From Watersipora subatra (lineage: Eukaryota; Bryozoa; Gymnolaemata; Cheilostomatida; Watersiporidae), in NCBI RefSeq assembly GCF_963576615.1, contig NC_088714.1, forward strand, positions 46,905,772 through 46,969,771: DNA of 64,000 bases. The letters are read 5' to 3'. The notes under the pieces were generated by a model. The model made no database searches and was not told the origin of the DNA. It saw only the letters and a program-made list of their open reading frames with translations. Below are positions 10,566 through 22,335 of the stretch, in pieces. Position numbers and translations under genes: made by a program. Each line of letters opens with the position of its first letter. Positions within the stretch are counted from its first letter, which is position 1.

Positions 10566-12319
10566 ACGGCATCAAAGTGTTAATTGACTTCATAAAAAGT
10601 GTTTGGAAAACCATGAACAGGCCGTTAAGCAAGCCACTAATTAAAAAGCTTACACTGTTCTGGCTACATTATTACAAACATACTGTAAGAATCGCATGCA
10701 GCTAGTTTTCTGATGAAGGCAGCAAAAATTCAGTTATTTTATCTTAGTTCATTGGCTATCATTACAACAATGCATCAATAGTTACAAAGAACTTTTTTTT
10801 TGCTTCTACTAGCACTTTATATTTGTATATTTGTATTGAATAAAACGTTGCTGTTTGTCAATAAAATGCTACCTCACCAAGCGGAGAGTGGTTAAGCGAA
10901 TTACTTCATCTAATGAAGAACAGGTTCAGGCTTTCCTTTTTTACCGGTTTTAATAGGCAAACATCAAACAGAGCAGACAGTAGTCAATAATTTCTATAGT
11001 ACGCAACAATTTTGTCTGTGCCTCTGAAGCTAGGGGCAGAGATTAAAAAAACTATTTTTATTGGTTTGGCTACTGGTGGCATACAGATTAAGAGTCGACT
11101 ACCCTAACACATGCAATAATGAGCTGTCTTCTTTAAGGGTAGAATAATTGTGGATGTAATTATTCTCTGCACTTTATCAACATGCATGACCATCCCTCAA
11201 AATACAGCAGACTGCCATGGGTACTAGTAATAACAATACAATGATAATTGTAAAGTATGAAAGCCGCAGTCTGAAAAAATACATATTACATACATATACA
11301 TAATTATTTTAAATAAACTGATAACTAACAATGAATAAGACATGTAAGATAGATTTTAGAAAAAAAAACTAGAAGGTGCTATGCTAGATAATGAACACCA
11401 AGACTGATGAATGAACTATAACAAATGAAAACAAGCAATCAGACAGTAGGGGACGCAAAAGTGGATGACAAAAAGAGGCCTTAAGAAAGAGGCAGGGTGT
11501 CTAATAACAGCAGCGCAAGACTAAGCACTGCAAACCAATTACAGGAATGGTAACTAAGTGCAGGTTGTGTAAGACAAAGGGTGAAACAGCCATATTTTAA
11601 ACAAATGCTCAAAGATTGCACAAACTGAATACAACTTCTGACTTGATCAAGTGGCCTCAGCAGATTACTGGAGTATATGTAAGAAGCATAACATACCACA
11701 CACAGCATAATAGTATAACCATAGGGTAGAGCTAGTGTCTGAGAATGACAAAGTGAAAGGTTTAGTACTGATCAAAAAATAAACAACAGATTGTCAGATT
11801 AGTTGTATAACCATCATATGTGATGCCAAAGTAAAAAGAAGAAGGAAATATATAAAGGAGATGTACAAAGTGCAAGATTTGAGCATCGAAGGCTGTAGAA
11901 TTTTCAACCGAAAGTAATATAATGTATGTAGTGATTGGAGTGATTGATACATTATTCAGCCAGCTTGTGTCATATCTCATTGAGGTCAGTGCTCAACAGT
12001 CTTTCAAACAACTCAGAAAACAGTGCTGCTAGGAGCTGGTCAGATTTTAAGGACGACTATTCAGTAAAATGACTCGTTAAAGTCAAAATCATCAGGCTAA
12101 GGCCTTGGCTCACCTCCTACCAGCCACCCGGTTGTGAAGACAGTTTTTAGAATGACACTAATAATATAAATAATAGCAGTGTCTGTCCATATGACTAAAG
12201 CTAGATATAGAGGTTAGGAAAAACATTGCATGGGAAGTTGAACTCAAATCTTTGGCTGAACAGCTGTGCACACTAACAACTAACACTAAAAACGGCTCAG
12301 CTTAACCACCTTGCAGCTA
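10566..12319. other. No gene seen
   Basis: Mostly AT-rich unique-looking sequence. Short minus-strand frames at 11481-11708 and 11762-11980 lack motifs, splice logic or composition support. Confidence 0.5.
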
Positions 12320-12795
12320 TGTTGCGCAGTGGGCCAAGGCAGTTTATTCTTGCATCTTCGTTGGCACCCCATTTCAGTGGCAATTTCTGCAGTGATTCAG
12401 AATAATTTTGGTATGGATAATTCAAAACTGAACAGTTGCCACAGCTGTCATTCCCAATTCTGAAAGAAATTTGATAAAATTTTATTTTAGGATTTATCAC
12501 CCCTGTAAATAAGATTCTTTCCATAGAACCATCAGATTTGCAACTTTTTATAATATTTATTTTGCTGCAATTTAGGATGTCATTGGTGAAGTCAAAATTC
12601 ATCTTCTATCTACTTTCTAACTTTCTATATCTTACGATTGTTACAACCACATGTAAACTATATACATCTATATACGTATATGTCAATGTAAATGTGTGTA
12701 TAGTTGTATGGTTTATTAGCTTTATTTTACACAAAAAATTCAAAACCTCTTTAATTATGTTTTATAACCTGAAACTGATGAATCATAGAATATAA
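12320..12795 (-). repeat. Dispersed repeat family A, copy 2 (inverted)
   Basis: Reverse complement of copies 1 and 3. The 101-codon minus-strand frame at 12297-12602 lies within it. The same stretch is frame-broken in the other copies, so I read it as chance or as a relic. Confidence 0.75.
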
Positions 12796-12940
12796 TAATT
12801 GGTGATTATTATTAGCATTTTTATTAGTGGTATTATTAACAGCTAATATCAGCAGTCTTACAAAACGAGCTGGGATATTTCAAAATATCGCATATCCTAA
12901 CTATTTGTTCAATATGTTTAGTTCTTAATCATTTTCTTCA

Positions 12941-13252
12941 CTATCGGCATCTTCTGCTACTCCTGCTACAGTTTTGTTTCAGTGCATGCATGTGTAAGCT
13001 CTGTGTAAGGCAGCTCTGCCATGATACTAGCACATAAGTTCCCTCGGAACCTGGATTTTGACGCTCCCATAGAACAGCTTGTAGAATTTCAGGTGGGGCG
13101 ATAATTCTGGTATGACACTTTACTGCATACTCATCATTTTCCTTACCCAGTATCCACCGATGTAAAGAAGGAAATTGTGCTTTGGCAAGTTGTGTTGTTG
13201 ACCCTTTCCATATACATGTATGTATAGCTGCTACATAATTGACACATTGCAC
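12941..13252 (-). CDS. Candidate coding fragment, unknown
   Basis: A 103-codon minus-strand frame with protein-like composition (Trp, Cys, His and charged residues well spread), unlike nearby AT-rich frames. Segments such as FPSLHRWILGKENDEYAV and APPEILQAVLWERQ look like real protein. I recognise no family. Upstream codons stay open for a few more residues, so it may be an exon or transposon remnant. No clear splice sites were confirmed. Confidence 0.3.
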   Translation of the reverse strand: MQCVNYVAAIHTCIWKGSTTQLAKAQFPSLHRWILGKENDEYAVKCHTRIIAPPEILQAVLWERQNPGSEGTYVLVSWQSCLTQSLHMHALKQNCSRSSRRCR

Positions 13253-13734
13253 ATGGTTTTCAGCGATTGAAGGGAGGGACTGACTGGTTTAGACCTAAAC
13301 AAAAACAGCCGGTCTGTTAGTCAGTTGAAGTCTGTACCATTTTCCTGGGTGCTATCTCCTTGGCCATAGAGTCTGCGTGTGTAGGTTTCACAGAGAGAAT
13401 AAAGTCGCTTTGAAACTTAAATGATTCTCAGAGTCCTTTCATTACCTGCTGAAGGTCGACTTCTGAAATACTCACTCACCTCACAGTGTTTTCTCATAAC
13501 AAGCTCAATTTTGCTGTTATTTGTCTCTGATGGCATATGTTCTGTGAATCTAGTAGCGATTGCAGACAACTTGAAGCGTACACTATTTGAAACAGACCAT
13601 TCAGGCTCTTTAAAAGTGTTTTCCAGCTTTCTAGACAGTGACTAGTCAATGTTTATTAAGTTAAATTTTTGAAAGTCATGTATGTGAGCTACACAAATCA
13701 TGTCAAAGCTCAAACAGTGAATGCACTTATCTTG
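13253..13734. other. No gene seen
   Basis: Contains AGAATAAAGTCGC (about 13400), resembling an LTR polyadenylation region, but no paired LTR was found. The frame at 13421-13645 has no motif. Confidence 0.4.
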
Positions 13735-14262
13735 TATCTTATTATTTTCTATTATTCATCTGTGTCAGGTAATAAAACATAACTAATCTGTGTCAGGTTA
13801 TAAAACATAATTATAGTGTTTTGAATAGTTTTTGTAAAATAAAGCTATTAAACCATACAATTATTTACATACATGTATGTACATATTCATATATACATGT
13901 ATATAGTTTACATGTGGGTGTAACAATAGTACGATATGGAATGTTCAAAAATAAATAAAAGATAAATTTCGACTTCACCAATGACATCCTAAATTACAGC
14001 AAAATAATTATGATAAAAAGTTGCAAATCTGACGCTTCTATGGGAATAATTTAATTTACAGGGGAGATAAATCCTAATATATTATTTTTATCAAATTTAT
14101 CATAGAAGTGGGAATGGCAGCTGCGGCAACTCTTCAGTTTTGAGCTCTCCATACCAAAAATAGTCTAAATCACTGCAGAAAATGCCACCAAAATGGGGTG
14201 CCAAAGGAACATCATTTCTAGAACTGTTTTGCCTGCTCGGCCCATAGCCTATGTGTAATAAT
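13735..14262 (+). repeat. Dispersed repeat family A, copy 3
   Basis: Same order of landmarks as copy 1 over about 530 bp. It includes a locally doubled CTGTGTCAGGT-TATAAAACATAA unit at 13760-13815. Confidence 0.75.
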
Positions 14263-14744
14263 TTTACAAATTCAGCTTGCCAGACTGACAGGGTACCAGT
14301 TTTTCTGTAATAAGAATTCTGGGCCTCCTTCTGCTCTAAGCCATGGTTGGAGGTTTGGGAAAAACGTTGGGTAATAGGTAAGGTTTCATACTGGGTAAAT
14401 ATTGAAAAGTTGCAACGAAAAAATTATTTTTTACAAATAAATTGCTGCTTTGATAATTTCTCGAGGTAAAGTTTTTAGAATTCAGCCTGTTCATGAAACA
14501 TCACTGCCAGAGACAGCTAGAGGAAAAACACAAGCATAGCGACAGCTGAGAAAATTAGGTTTTCACACTGATCAAGAACAGTCCCAGCAATCTTGTACTA
14601 TGCGTAGAAAATCAGCAAGGAGATGCAAACAAACATTTGTAAAAAATATTTAAAAGAACTGATCAGTTTACACTCTCATACATTTACAAGTAGAACTGCT
14701 TGGAGTTTGTATTTGATGGAGAACAGGCTAATGAAAAGGCTGTA

Positions 14745-15062
14745 CTAATGAACTACCAATACAATCATCCAGGCACCTTGCTTGTAGCTGTGCATATATG
14801 CAGGATAAGACAACTTGTGCTTAGAGGCCACTGATGATGGATAGTCAAAGCTGCCATGATTTTTCACAAGCTTTTTAAAAACGTGTGGTTCTCCTTGCTG
14901 TCTGTTACACTTTAATATAACGCTTGCTGTGCTTCTGGAAATGTCAGCAATCATTATACGGTTTAAACAGTAATTAAGATGCTTGTGACATTTTAGTCTC
15001 AATTTTAATACATAGTTCATTTGCTTCGATGTCTTAACGGCCTCTTTTCCTGTCAAATTCAA
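14745..15062 (-). CDS. Candidate coding exon, unknown
   Basis: A 105-codon minus-strand frame with balanced composition (KLVKNHGSFDYPSSVASKHK segment, several Cys and His). A possible acceptor, TTTGACAG, precedes the GKEAVK part. No family recognised, and no partner exons found nearby. It may be an exon of a minus-strand gene or a chance frame. Confidence 0.25.
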   Translation of the reverse strand: MNLTGKEAVKTSKQMNYVLKLRLKCHKHLNYCLNRIMIADISRSTASVILKCNRQQGEPHVFKKLVKNHGSFDYPSSVASKHKLSYPAYMHSYKQGAWMIVLVVH

Positions 15063-16065
15063 AAATAGTTGGTCAAAGAGTATTGAAGTTTTTCCATCAT
15101 TTGAAATTTTGTTGGTTGTTTTTGGTGTTCTGACAGACAGGATGTTTTAAGATTAAAATTAGCAAAACTCAATTCCAGTTACAATGCTCACACAAAAAAA
15201 GTGCTCAGACCTCTCCAAAAATTACATCCATAGTCATGCTAGTTGTATACAAAAATAGACATACTATCACGTTATCAATGAATACTCACGTGTTCATACA
15301 GTATTTAAAGGAAACCAGTGGGACTAATTCTAATCAAACTATCTTTATAATATTTGAAACTGGCTATAGCGGTGTATCTAAGGATAGGCTTACATTCTAA
15401 TTTGCATCTAAACACTCATAAGCAAACACAAATAATATGTACGACAATAAATATGCATAACACCGCAACTTGGCTGCAATAGCCGATGACATCACTGGAT
15501 GAAGAACAGGAAGTGCAACGATTGACATCTTTTTGGAGTAAACATTTTCTTCTGAACTTTATCAATGCAATCAAAAATTCTCAATTTTAATTTTGTAACA
15601 TCCCTGCAGCCAAATCACATAAAACAACATGCAGAAAGTCAAAAGAAGGAAAATACAACGATTATATAACGAATTTTAAAACTTTATGCAATGGACAATT
15701 TCAAAATATTGGTTTTAAAAGGTTTATAGGAAGTATTTGCCAAATAATGACATCAATATTAGTTGTACGTCCTACTCAATAAATAGTGAGTAAGAGTTGC
15801 AACATTTTCGATGATATCAACATTTTAATCTTTTTATGAAAATGCTTTGATAAATATAATTAGCTCGTGTAATACATTGAACTTTGAAACAGAGAGCTAC
15901 ATTGTAAATCTCACAAAAATGGATGGTTTAAACGTCTGTGAATTTTTTAGTTAACTATATCATAACTATTGTGTCACACATGCAAGAGTACACCACATTT
16001 CATCCAACATATATAACAAGAATTTCAATCTAATTTTTAATTTAAGAGCTTTTAATCAAAAGCTG
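15063..16065. other. No gene seen
   Basis: AT-rich sequence with no supported ORF, repeat or RNA gene. Confidence 0.5.
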
Positions 16066-16465
16066 TAAAGGTTGACTTGCACAAAATAAATTCACATTAC
16101 AGGTGTATAGTATCAAAAGATTGACCATGTCTTACTCTGCTGTGTTGTTGGTGCAAAATATGTGTAAATGTAATTGCAAGCTTTTAAAAGCTCTAAATCG
16201 AACAGTTAATCGCCGCCAGTTGGAATCAATTTATTTTACTGACGTAGGCTAGTCCAGCATTTTTTGTTATTGTTTTGACAACTGATGTTCTCACGTGAAA
16301 TTGAAGGCCAATACAAGGCTCAATAGAAAAGTTCTCGTAGCATTAGTTTATGACAAACACTTCGGGTTTTATCGAGAAACCCATATCAAATATAGATGCT
16401 CGCTACTTTACAGTTTTGTTTTGGCTTGGTCTAATCATCTAGTCGTTATCTGATCATGAAACTTG
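16066..16465 (+). repeat. Terminal repeat of the TTAA family, copy a
   Basis: Shares with 17731-18140 and 43130-43560 the run of landmarks AGGTTGACYTGC, GGTATCAAAAGATT, ACCATGTCTTACTCTG, TTTATGACAAACACTTCGGG and ATATAGATGCTYGCTA. Confidence 0.75.
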
Positions 16466-17159
16466 GGGAACTTGAACCATTTTTCGCCCGAGTTTGAGGG
16501 CATAGCATATTTAGCTGACTTTAGATCCTTATAAATTCAAGAATATACCAGTGAGAGGTATAGATTCTTTTGTGTTTACACACAATTTGTATATTTACAC
16601 AAGTAAACGAATGAAAATTTTCAGAAGAATAATGTGGGGGATAACTCCGACCGAAAATGACCAAAAATGCTTTTTTAGCGACTATTCAAAAACAATTATT
16701 GCTCCTAACATATAATTTGCCTTTGTTTCTGTTATTATTTCTGAATTTCCCCAAGCCTCAGCTATCCAACACTAGTCTCGTCTTCTCTGTAGATGCATCG
16801 GGTCTGCGTATAGAAGCCATAAGCCTGCAAGATTAACGTCTTAGTCGAAATACTGCAATAGTAGAGGTCCAGGTCAACTTGTGGTTTCAACAAAGTCACA
16901 CATTTTTCTCATGTTTACACCAATTCACATATGCAGATTTTATTAAAACCTTCTAAAGTTTGTGTTTCATACTGTAAACCGCTTAAAATTGAGTTTCAAA
17001 TGGCCTCCAAACACCTTTTTAAATTGCCTTAATTAAATGAGATGATCCCGCTTGTCAAGCTTTAACTTGGCTGATTATTATCCATTCATTATCAAATTTT
17101 CTGTTTTCTTTTGGTTTGTGATTGTGATAGTAATGAAGCTTGAATTATTTTATTAACAT

Positions 17160-17732
17160 ATATTCCTAAATGTTATCAATTGTTGTAGCTTCAAATGCAT
17201 ATGTTTTGCCTGAGTTGGTCGCAGGTGGTGGCACCACTGCCAATAAAAAACCGCTCTTGTGGTACCCAGCAGATGTCTTCTCGCTTTGATCATGTGAAAT
17301 TGTTTGTTGAGCCTTTGCACATGAATCTCACATTAACATCATTGTTCTCTTGATCATAGCCAATTGCCATCCCCATATACTACCGACCATCATATATACA
17401 GGCCAGATATTGTCCAGGTTGAGGTGTTAAGGTATTGCTGGTAACATGTGAGTCATCAGTCTTCTCAACTTTATATCTTTGTAGCATACATTTTTTTCAA
17501 CAAGTGGTGAAAGTTTTCAAACTTCAATGGCTTTCCTACTGAGTGGTTTGAACCAGTGCTGTTTCCTACAAACCAATGACTCGTTATGTTGATTTGAACC
17601 TTGGTTCCAAAATCGCTGCTTAATCTGCGGCTTCATCAGTGGGTACATAAAACACCTCCACCCCAGCAATGTTTTCCCTAGCATACTTGTACAGTTGCTC
17701 AGTACTGAGCAGTCTTTCTTTTCCTGACTTAA
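17160..17732 (-). pseudogene. Transposase-like gene relic, outer copy
   Basis: The minus strand here mirrors the C-terminal half of the gene at 18427-19102: the CSMLGKTLLGWR-type frame, the KPLSRKAIEVC segment, and the region around the tudor-like WP..D.CWVP pattern. It has several frame breaks. The part before TTAA (the SDG...QYKN region) is absent because the second copy interrupts it. Confidence 0.6.
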
Positions 17733-18140
17733 AGGTTGACCTGCAACAAAATTCACATTACAGTTATTTGGTATCAAAAGATTCACCATGTCTTACTCTG
17801 TTGTGGTGTAGGTGCCAAATGTGTGAAAATGTAATTACAAGCTCTTAAAAGCTCAAAAACGAAAAGCTGCCGTAGGTTCGAATCTCTCTATTTCTTGGAC
17901 GTAGACATGATATTTGGTTATTGTTTTGTCACGTGATGTTCTCATGTGAATTGAAAGGCCAATAAAAAGCTCAATATAAAACTTATCGTAGAACTGGTTT
18001 ATGACAAACACTTCGGGTTTTACCGAAGACACCGTATCAAATATAGATGCTTGCTACTTTACCGTTTTCTTTTGGTTTGGTCTAATCGGCAAGTCGTAAT
18101 CTGATTATGTGACCCAATACTTCGCAAACAATTTTTGCAG
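17731..18140 (+). repeat. Terminal repeat of the TTAA family, copy b
   Basis: Same landmarks as copy a, slightly shorter. It includes a TTCGAATCTC stretch that is tRNA B-box-like only by chance. Confidence 0.75.
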
Positions 18141-18239
18141 CACTTTTAGATTACAATCCAAAGCGTACAATCCGGATAACGCAGTTTAGATTGTATACAT
18201 ACATTCCAGAGAACGCTCATCAGATTCATTAAAAAAACC

Positions 18240-19102
18240 TACATCAAGTGACTCATGTGAATTATTTCAGCGATGGATCTGGCGCCCAATACAAGAATTA
18301 CAAGAACTTTGCCAACTTATGTTACCATGAGCTTGATTTCAATCTTACAGCATCTTGGAGCTTCTTTGCCATCTCACATGAAAAAGGTCCGTGAGATGGG
18401 ATTCGCGGGGTGATCAAGAGACTGGCCACCCGTCACTCCAAGCAGTTAGTTAAGTCAGGAAAAGAAAGACTGCTCAGTGCTAAACCACTGTGCAAGTATG
18501 CTAGAGAAAACATTGCTGGGGTGGAGGTGTTTTATGTACTCACTGAAGAAGTCGCAGAACAAGCAGCGAATTAAAAACCAAGGTTCAAGGCAGCACAACG
18601 AGTCATTGGTTTTCAGAACCAGCACTGTTTCAAGCCGCTCAGTAGAACAGCCATTGAAGTTTGCAAACTTTCACCACTGGTTGATGAAAAATGTACGCTA
18701 CAAGAATACAAAGTTGGGAAGACTGATGACTCACATGTTACCAGCAATACCTTAACACCTCAACCTGGACAATATCTGGCCTGTATATATGATGGTCGAT
18801 GGTATATGAGGATGGATATTGGCTATGATCAAGAGAATGTTTGTGTTAATGTGAGATTCATGTGCAAAGGCTCAACAAACAATTTCACATGGCCACAGCA
18901 AGATGACATCTGCTGGGTACCACAAGAGCATGTTCTATTAGCTGTGGCGCCGCCATCTACCACCAACTCAGGCAAAGCATATGCATTTGAAGCTACAACA
19001 ATTGATAACATTGAGGAATGTAAGTTAAGAAAATATTTTAGGCTCATTACTACCACAATCACAAATCAAAATTACACGGCATATTTGAACTTGATAGGAT
19101 AA
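18240..19102 (+). pseudogene. Transposase-like gene with tudor-like tail
   Basis: One frame is open from about 18254 to 19102 except for two stops, TGA 18392-18394 and TAA 18572-18574. Motifs in order: FSDGSGAQYKNYKNF, then SWSFFAISHEKGP, an expected CDG turned to stop-DG, and IKRLATRH. Near the end, GQYLACIYDGRWY, VRFMCKG, FTWPQQDD and CWVPQEH resemble a small SH3/tudor-like barrel. The SDG...QYKN and HGKG..DG pattern recurs in uncharacterised, transposon-like proteins of invertebrates and suggests an RNase-H-like transposase core. That link is from memory and inferred. A further exon-like piece (FDKDLILVWLPDADL) follows an acceptor at 19335. The N-terminus is missing. Confidence 0.55.
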
Positions 19103-19715
19103 TATTTTAATAATCAGCCAAGTTAAAGCTTGACAAGGGGGGATAACCTCATTTGATTGAGGCAAGTTTTAAAGGAGTTTGGAGGGCATTTGTAACTCAA
19201 TTTTCAGCATTTTACAGGCTGAAACACAAACTTTTGATAGTTTTAATGAAATCTGCATATGCTAATTGGTGTAAAACATGAGAAAAATGTGCGACTGTTG
19301 AAACCGCAGGTTGACCTTGACCTTTCCTTTTGCAGTAATTCGACAAAGACCTTATTCTTGTATGGCTTCCAGACGCTGACCTGATACATCTACAGAGAAG
19401 ATGAGACTAGTTTTGGATAGCTGAGGCATGGAGAAATTCAGAAATAATAACAGAAACAAAGGCAAATTATATGATAGGAGGGATAATTGTTTTTGAATAG
19501 TCGCTAAAATAGCATTTTCGTTCCTTTTTGGTTTAAGTCATCTATCTCCCCCATTATTTATCCAAAAAATTTCAAACATATTTGTTTGTGTAAATATAGA
19601 AACTTTGTGTAGACACAAAAATCTAGATAATTAACTTGTATATTCTTCAGATCATATGAGTCTAAATTCAGCTACATGTAGATGTGCTATGCCCTCAAAC
19701 TCGGGCTACAAATGG

Positions 19716-20982
19716 TCAATGTTGAAATCTTCTTAGCACCTGAACCAATGACCCTAGAATATCAAAATTTGGGATATAAGCGCTTTTCAATATGGTCAAC
19801 AACATATTAAAAAAATCATCAAAATCTGAGACTATGAGGTTTTTTTAGTTAAACTTGGTAAATTATATGCCAAATATATTTTTGCAAAACTCCAATTTTT
19901 AAAATAAAGCCAAAACATTTGTGCTTAACTGAAATGGTTGATTTTTACAGTCTCATTTTTATTTAATGAGTTTCCAACATACTTTTAACTTGTCCATGAA
20001 TGACATTTGAACGAAGATAGCAACAGGGATTCACACAAACATATATCAACAAGGGGACAAAAAGATTCTCACTTTTACCATATATCTGAAAAATATTAGG
20101 AAAACTTGGAAATGTTTATAATACAATAAATTCTTTATACTTCAAAGTTTAGTATGTCATAACTCAAATTATTTTAGAGTGTTTTTTATCATGACCATGT
20201 CTAATAGTTGTTGAGATGAATTGTTGAAAAAATGCAACTAGATGCAAAAATTCAATTATTATCACAATTTTCTTATTACACACGCTGTCTGTTGGCAAGT
20301 AGCAGCCACAAGGAAAAAGGCTTGACCTCAATATTAATTAACATCTATGGAGCCAGGTGCCCTTTTTGAGAACCCGCAAGGTTGGCCTTGGTGTCATGAA
20401 AGCAACCAGCATGAAGTTTTGGCCTTCAGTTACCACAGTTCTTAGATAGGTTATTTAAGAGACAGAAGTGGTTTTGAAGTATTTGACGGTGCGATTTATA
20501 AGATTTTGAAGCGATGTTGAGGCCTTCACCGTTAGTTTGCACCTTTTTTAAAAACTCCATGTATCAGGAGGGGAGGAGTCTACAAATGCTATAATATAGT
20601 TATTTTGATTATACTTCAACATTAGTCATATTGGATGATGTAGCAATGAAAATGTGAGTGAAGCCAAGATTAATTAGTATCATCAGCTTGCATTCAGCTC
20701 TGTATTTGGCCAGATCATCAAGCCAGTCCATAAAACAATGTTACCTAATCAACCTCAGAGCTAACCTTTAGAGCTAATTGTGGTGTACCAATTCATTGCC
20801 TATAGTTGCTGGGGCAGGCACAAATTTCTGTGTGTTACTCCCTTTATTCTTAGCCCTGCCTAATTTAGGTGCAGGTGACCAATGGACTGAGAAATATGGG
20901 TCGGAGTGGTCAAGTTTCAGCTGATTGCCGGGTTTATCCTGCGGGCCTATAAATACACCTATTTATGAAGCAAGACTAACAT
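19716..20982. other. No gene seen
   Basis: AT-rich. I looked for the missing right terminus of the TTAA element here and did not find it. Confidence 0.5.
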
Positions 20983-20985
20983 TGA

Positions 20986-21666
20986 CTATGTTTCCATGGT
21001 GCGCAGTGCTTCGGAGTTGCGCTATCTCCGAATCATGGAAACGGCGTCTTCCCACTGAAATCACTGCGCACTGATCAGTGCGAAGCCAGTGCAAATTCGC
21101 AGCAAAGAAACAGCGACTGCGCAGTGGCTGCGCATAGCTCTCATGCCGTGGATAGGGATTTTTCGAAGGCCATAAACTAGTACAAAGGTTGTCCTGCTAA
21201 TCTTGTTTTTTTTATTCTTCTGATCTTCTTTCACTTAAATTTAATTATGGTCTGCATTCACGAGGATGATGAGGCGATTACATTCCTGGACTTTGTTATC
21301 GATGCCAACACATTTCGAAAAATAGGTGGCAAGTCCTAAATTAACGTATAAATAATATATTACTTGAAAATACTTATTAAAAATATACTTAACATACTTT
21401 GTAAAAAGTGTGTCAAGGTTTGTAAAACCTTGTGAATGTGTATTGTAAATAAAAGTATAATGACGACAGAATCATAAAAAGACCGTTTATGACGTTCGGT
21501 ATCCATGATCGAATCTATTTCTCCATCAGGTGATTCGATTTATACAATTTCTCTTCTCTGTCTAATTTGCTGAAATTCTGAAAACCACTGCGCAGCATGG
21601 AAACGTACAATCCTCCCGACTTTGGAGGGGGGCTGCTTCGCAGTACTGCGCACCATGGAAACATAG
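20986..21666. mobile_element. MITE with perfect 22-bp ends (PIF/Harbinger-like)
   Basis: The 681-bp element starts CTATGTTTCCATGGTGCG and ends with its exact complement, 22 bp matching. A 3-bp target duplication TGA lies at 20983-20985 and 21667-21669. The interior is GC-richer than its surroundings, with nested short palindromes (TTCGGAG...CTCCGAA, TGCGCA-rich blocks). It carries no transposase. A 3-bp duplication and GTTTCCATGG-type ends fit PIF/Harbinger, usually with TWA targets, so the class is tentative. Confidence 0.8.
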
Positions 21667-21669
21667 TGA

Positions 21670-22155
21670 TTAATCGTCACAGTATTTCTAGATGTGACAG
21701 AGATTTTATTTACGGCTGCTGCAGTCAAAGCAAGGCCAATGTTATTACAGCTGCTTATCTAGTATTTTGCAATATTATCACATACTCGTTATATACGCAT
21801 TATGTGGCTCTCAGCCTAAAGGGCCAGGTTTGTAAGGCAGAGCTAGTTAAAGAGTGGTAGAACGCACATGTGAATAATAAAGCCTGCTCTGTAACACTTA
21901 CTAGAACCAACATGTACATTCAAACATAAAACATTAAAAATACCTATTTTTGTTACGGTATATGCATGCATGCTATATGCTGACCTTAGAGCAAATCAGA
22001 TGATGCAGTTTACAGAAAGCTGTTTGGAAAATAGAACTGTCTGGGCCCTAGCTTGTGTATTATTTATGTTAGCCGTTTGGCCTTGCTGCTAGAATTTTTA
22101 AGATAACACAATGGCAGTTTGAACAAGCTAGAATAAATAAATGCAGGGTTAAATC
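21670..22155. other. No gene seen
   Basis: A frame running out of the MITE (21597-21860) has no motif. An AATAAA occurs near 21878. Confidence 0.4.
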
Positions 22156-22335
22156 CAGATATATATATATATATACACAAATCTCAATGTTTGTCTGTCT
22201 GTCATTCATTCACCAAATTATAGCGATAAAGCTTTAGCAATGAGAAAATCGCCTTGCAGTATATTGGACTCATGACATTCAGACCGCAAGTCTACTAACA
22301 AGAGTGACCAACCGCAAGGCTAAGCCATTCTTATC
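22156..22335 (-). repeat. tRNA-derived SINE-like repeat
   Basis: On the minus strand, TTAGCCTTGCGGTTGGTCA is followed by GTAGACTTGCGGTCTGAAT and an ATGAGTCCAAT B-box-like stretch. A TA tract lies at the other end (22160-22182). The layout resembles tRNA-derived SINEs of invertebrates. It cannot fold as a complete tRNA. Confidence 0.5.

Larger units (their letters stand above)
16066..17732 (-). mobile_element. TTAA-type DNA transposon, outer copy (partial)
   Basis: The terminal sequence starting AAAGGTTGACTTGC (16066 on) runs about 400 bp. Then comes a transposase-like gene reading leftward (16480-17732). The gene part is the reverse complement of 18427-19715. It stops exactly at TTAA (17729-17732), where the next element begins. 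I infer that the second copy jumped into a TTAA inside this one. Confidence 0.6.
17731..19715 (+). mobile_element. TTAA-type DNA transposon, inner copy (right end missing)
   Basis: Begins with AAAGGTTGACCTGC directly at a TTAA, runs through about 400 bp of terminal sequence (to ~18140) and then a transposase-like gene in the same direction. The expected inverted right terminus is not found between 19715 and 20985. It forms the second arm of a ~1.25-kb inverted repeat with 16480-17732. TTAA targets are known for piggyBac and Kolobok elements; which superfamily this is I cannot say. Confidence 0.55.

Noticed and set aside
12297..12602. 101-codon minus-strand ORF
   Set aside because: Part of dispersed repeat family A; frame broken in the other two copies.
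13380..13440. LTR polyadenylation region
   Set aside because: AATAAAGTCGC looks like an R/U5 border, but no matching second LTR, primer site or duplication found.
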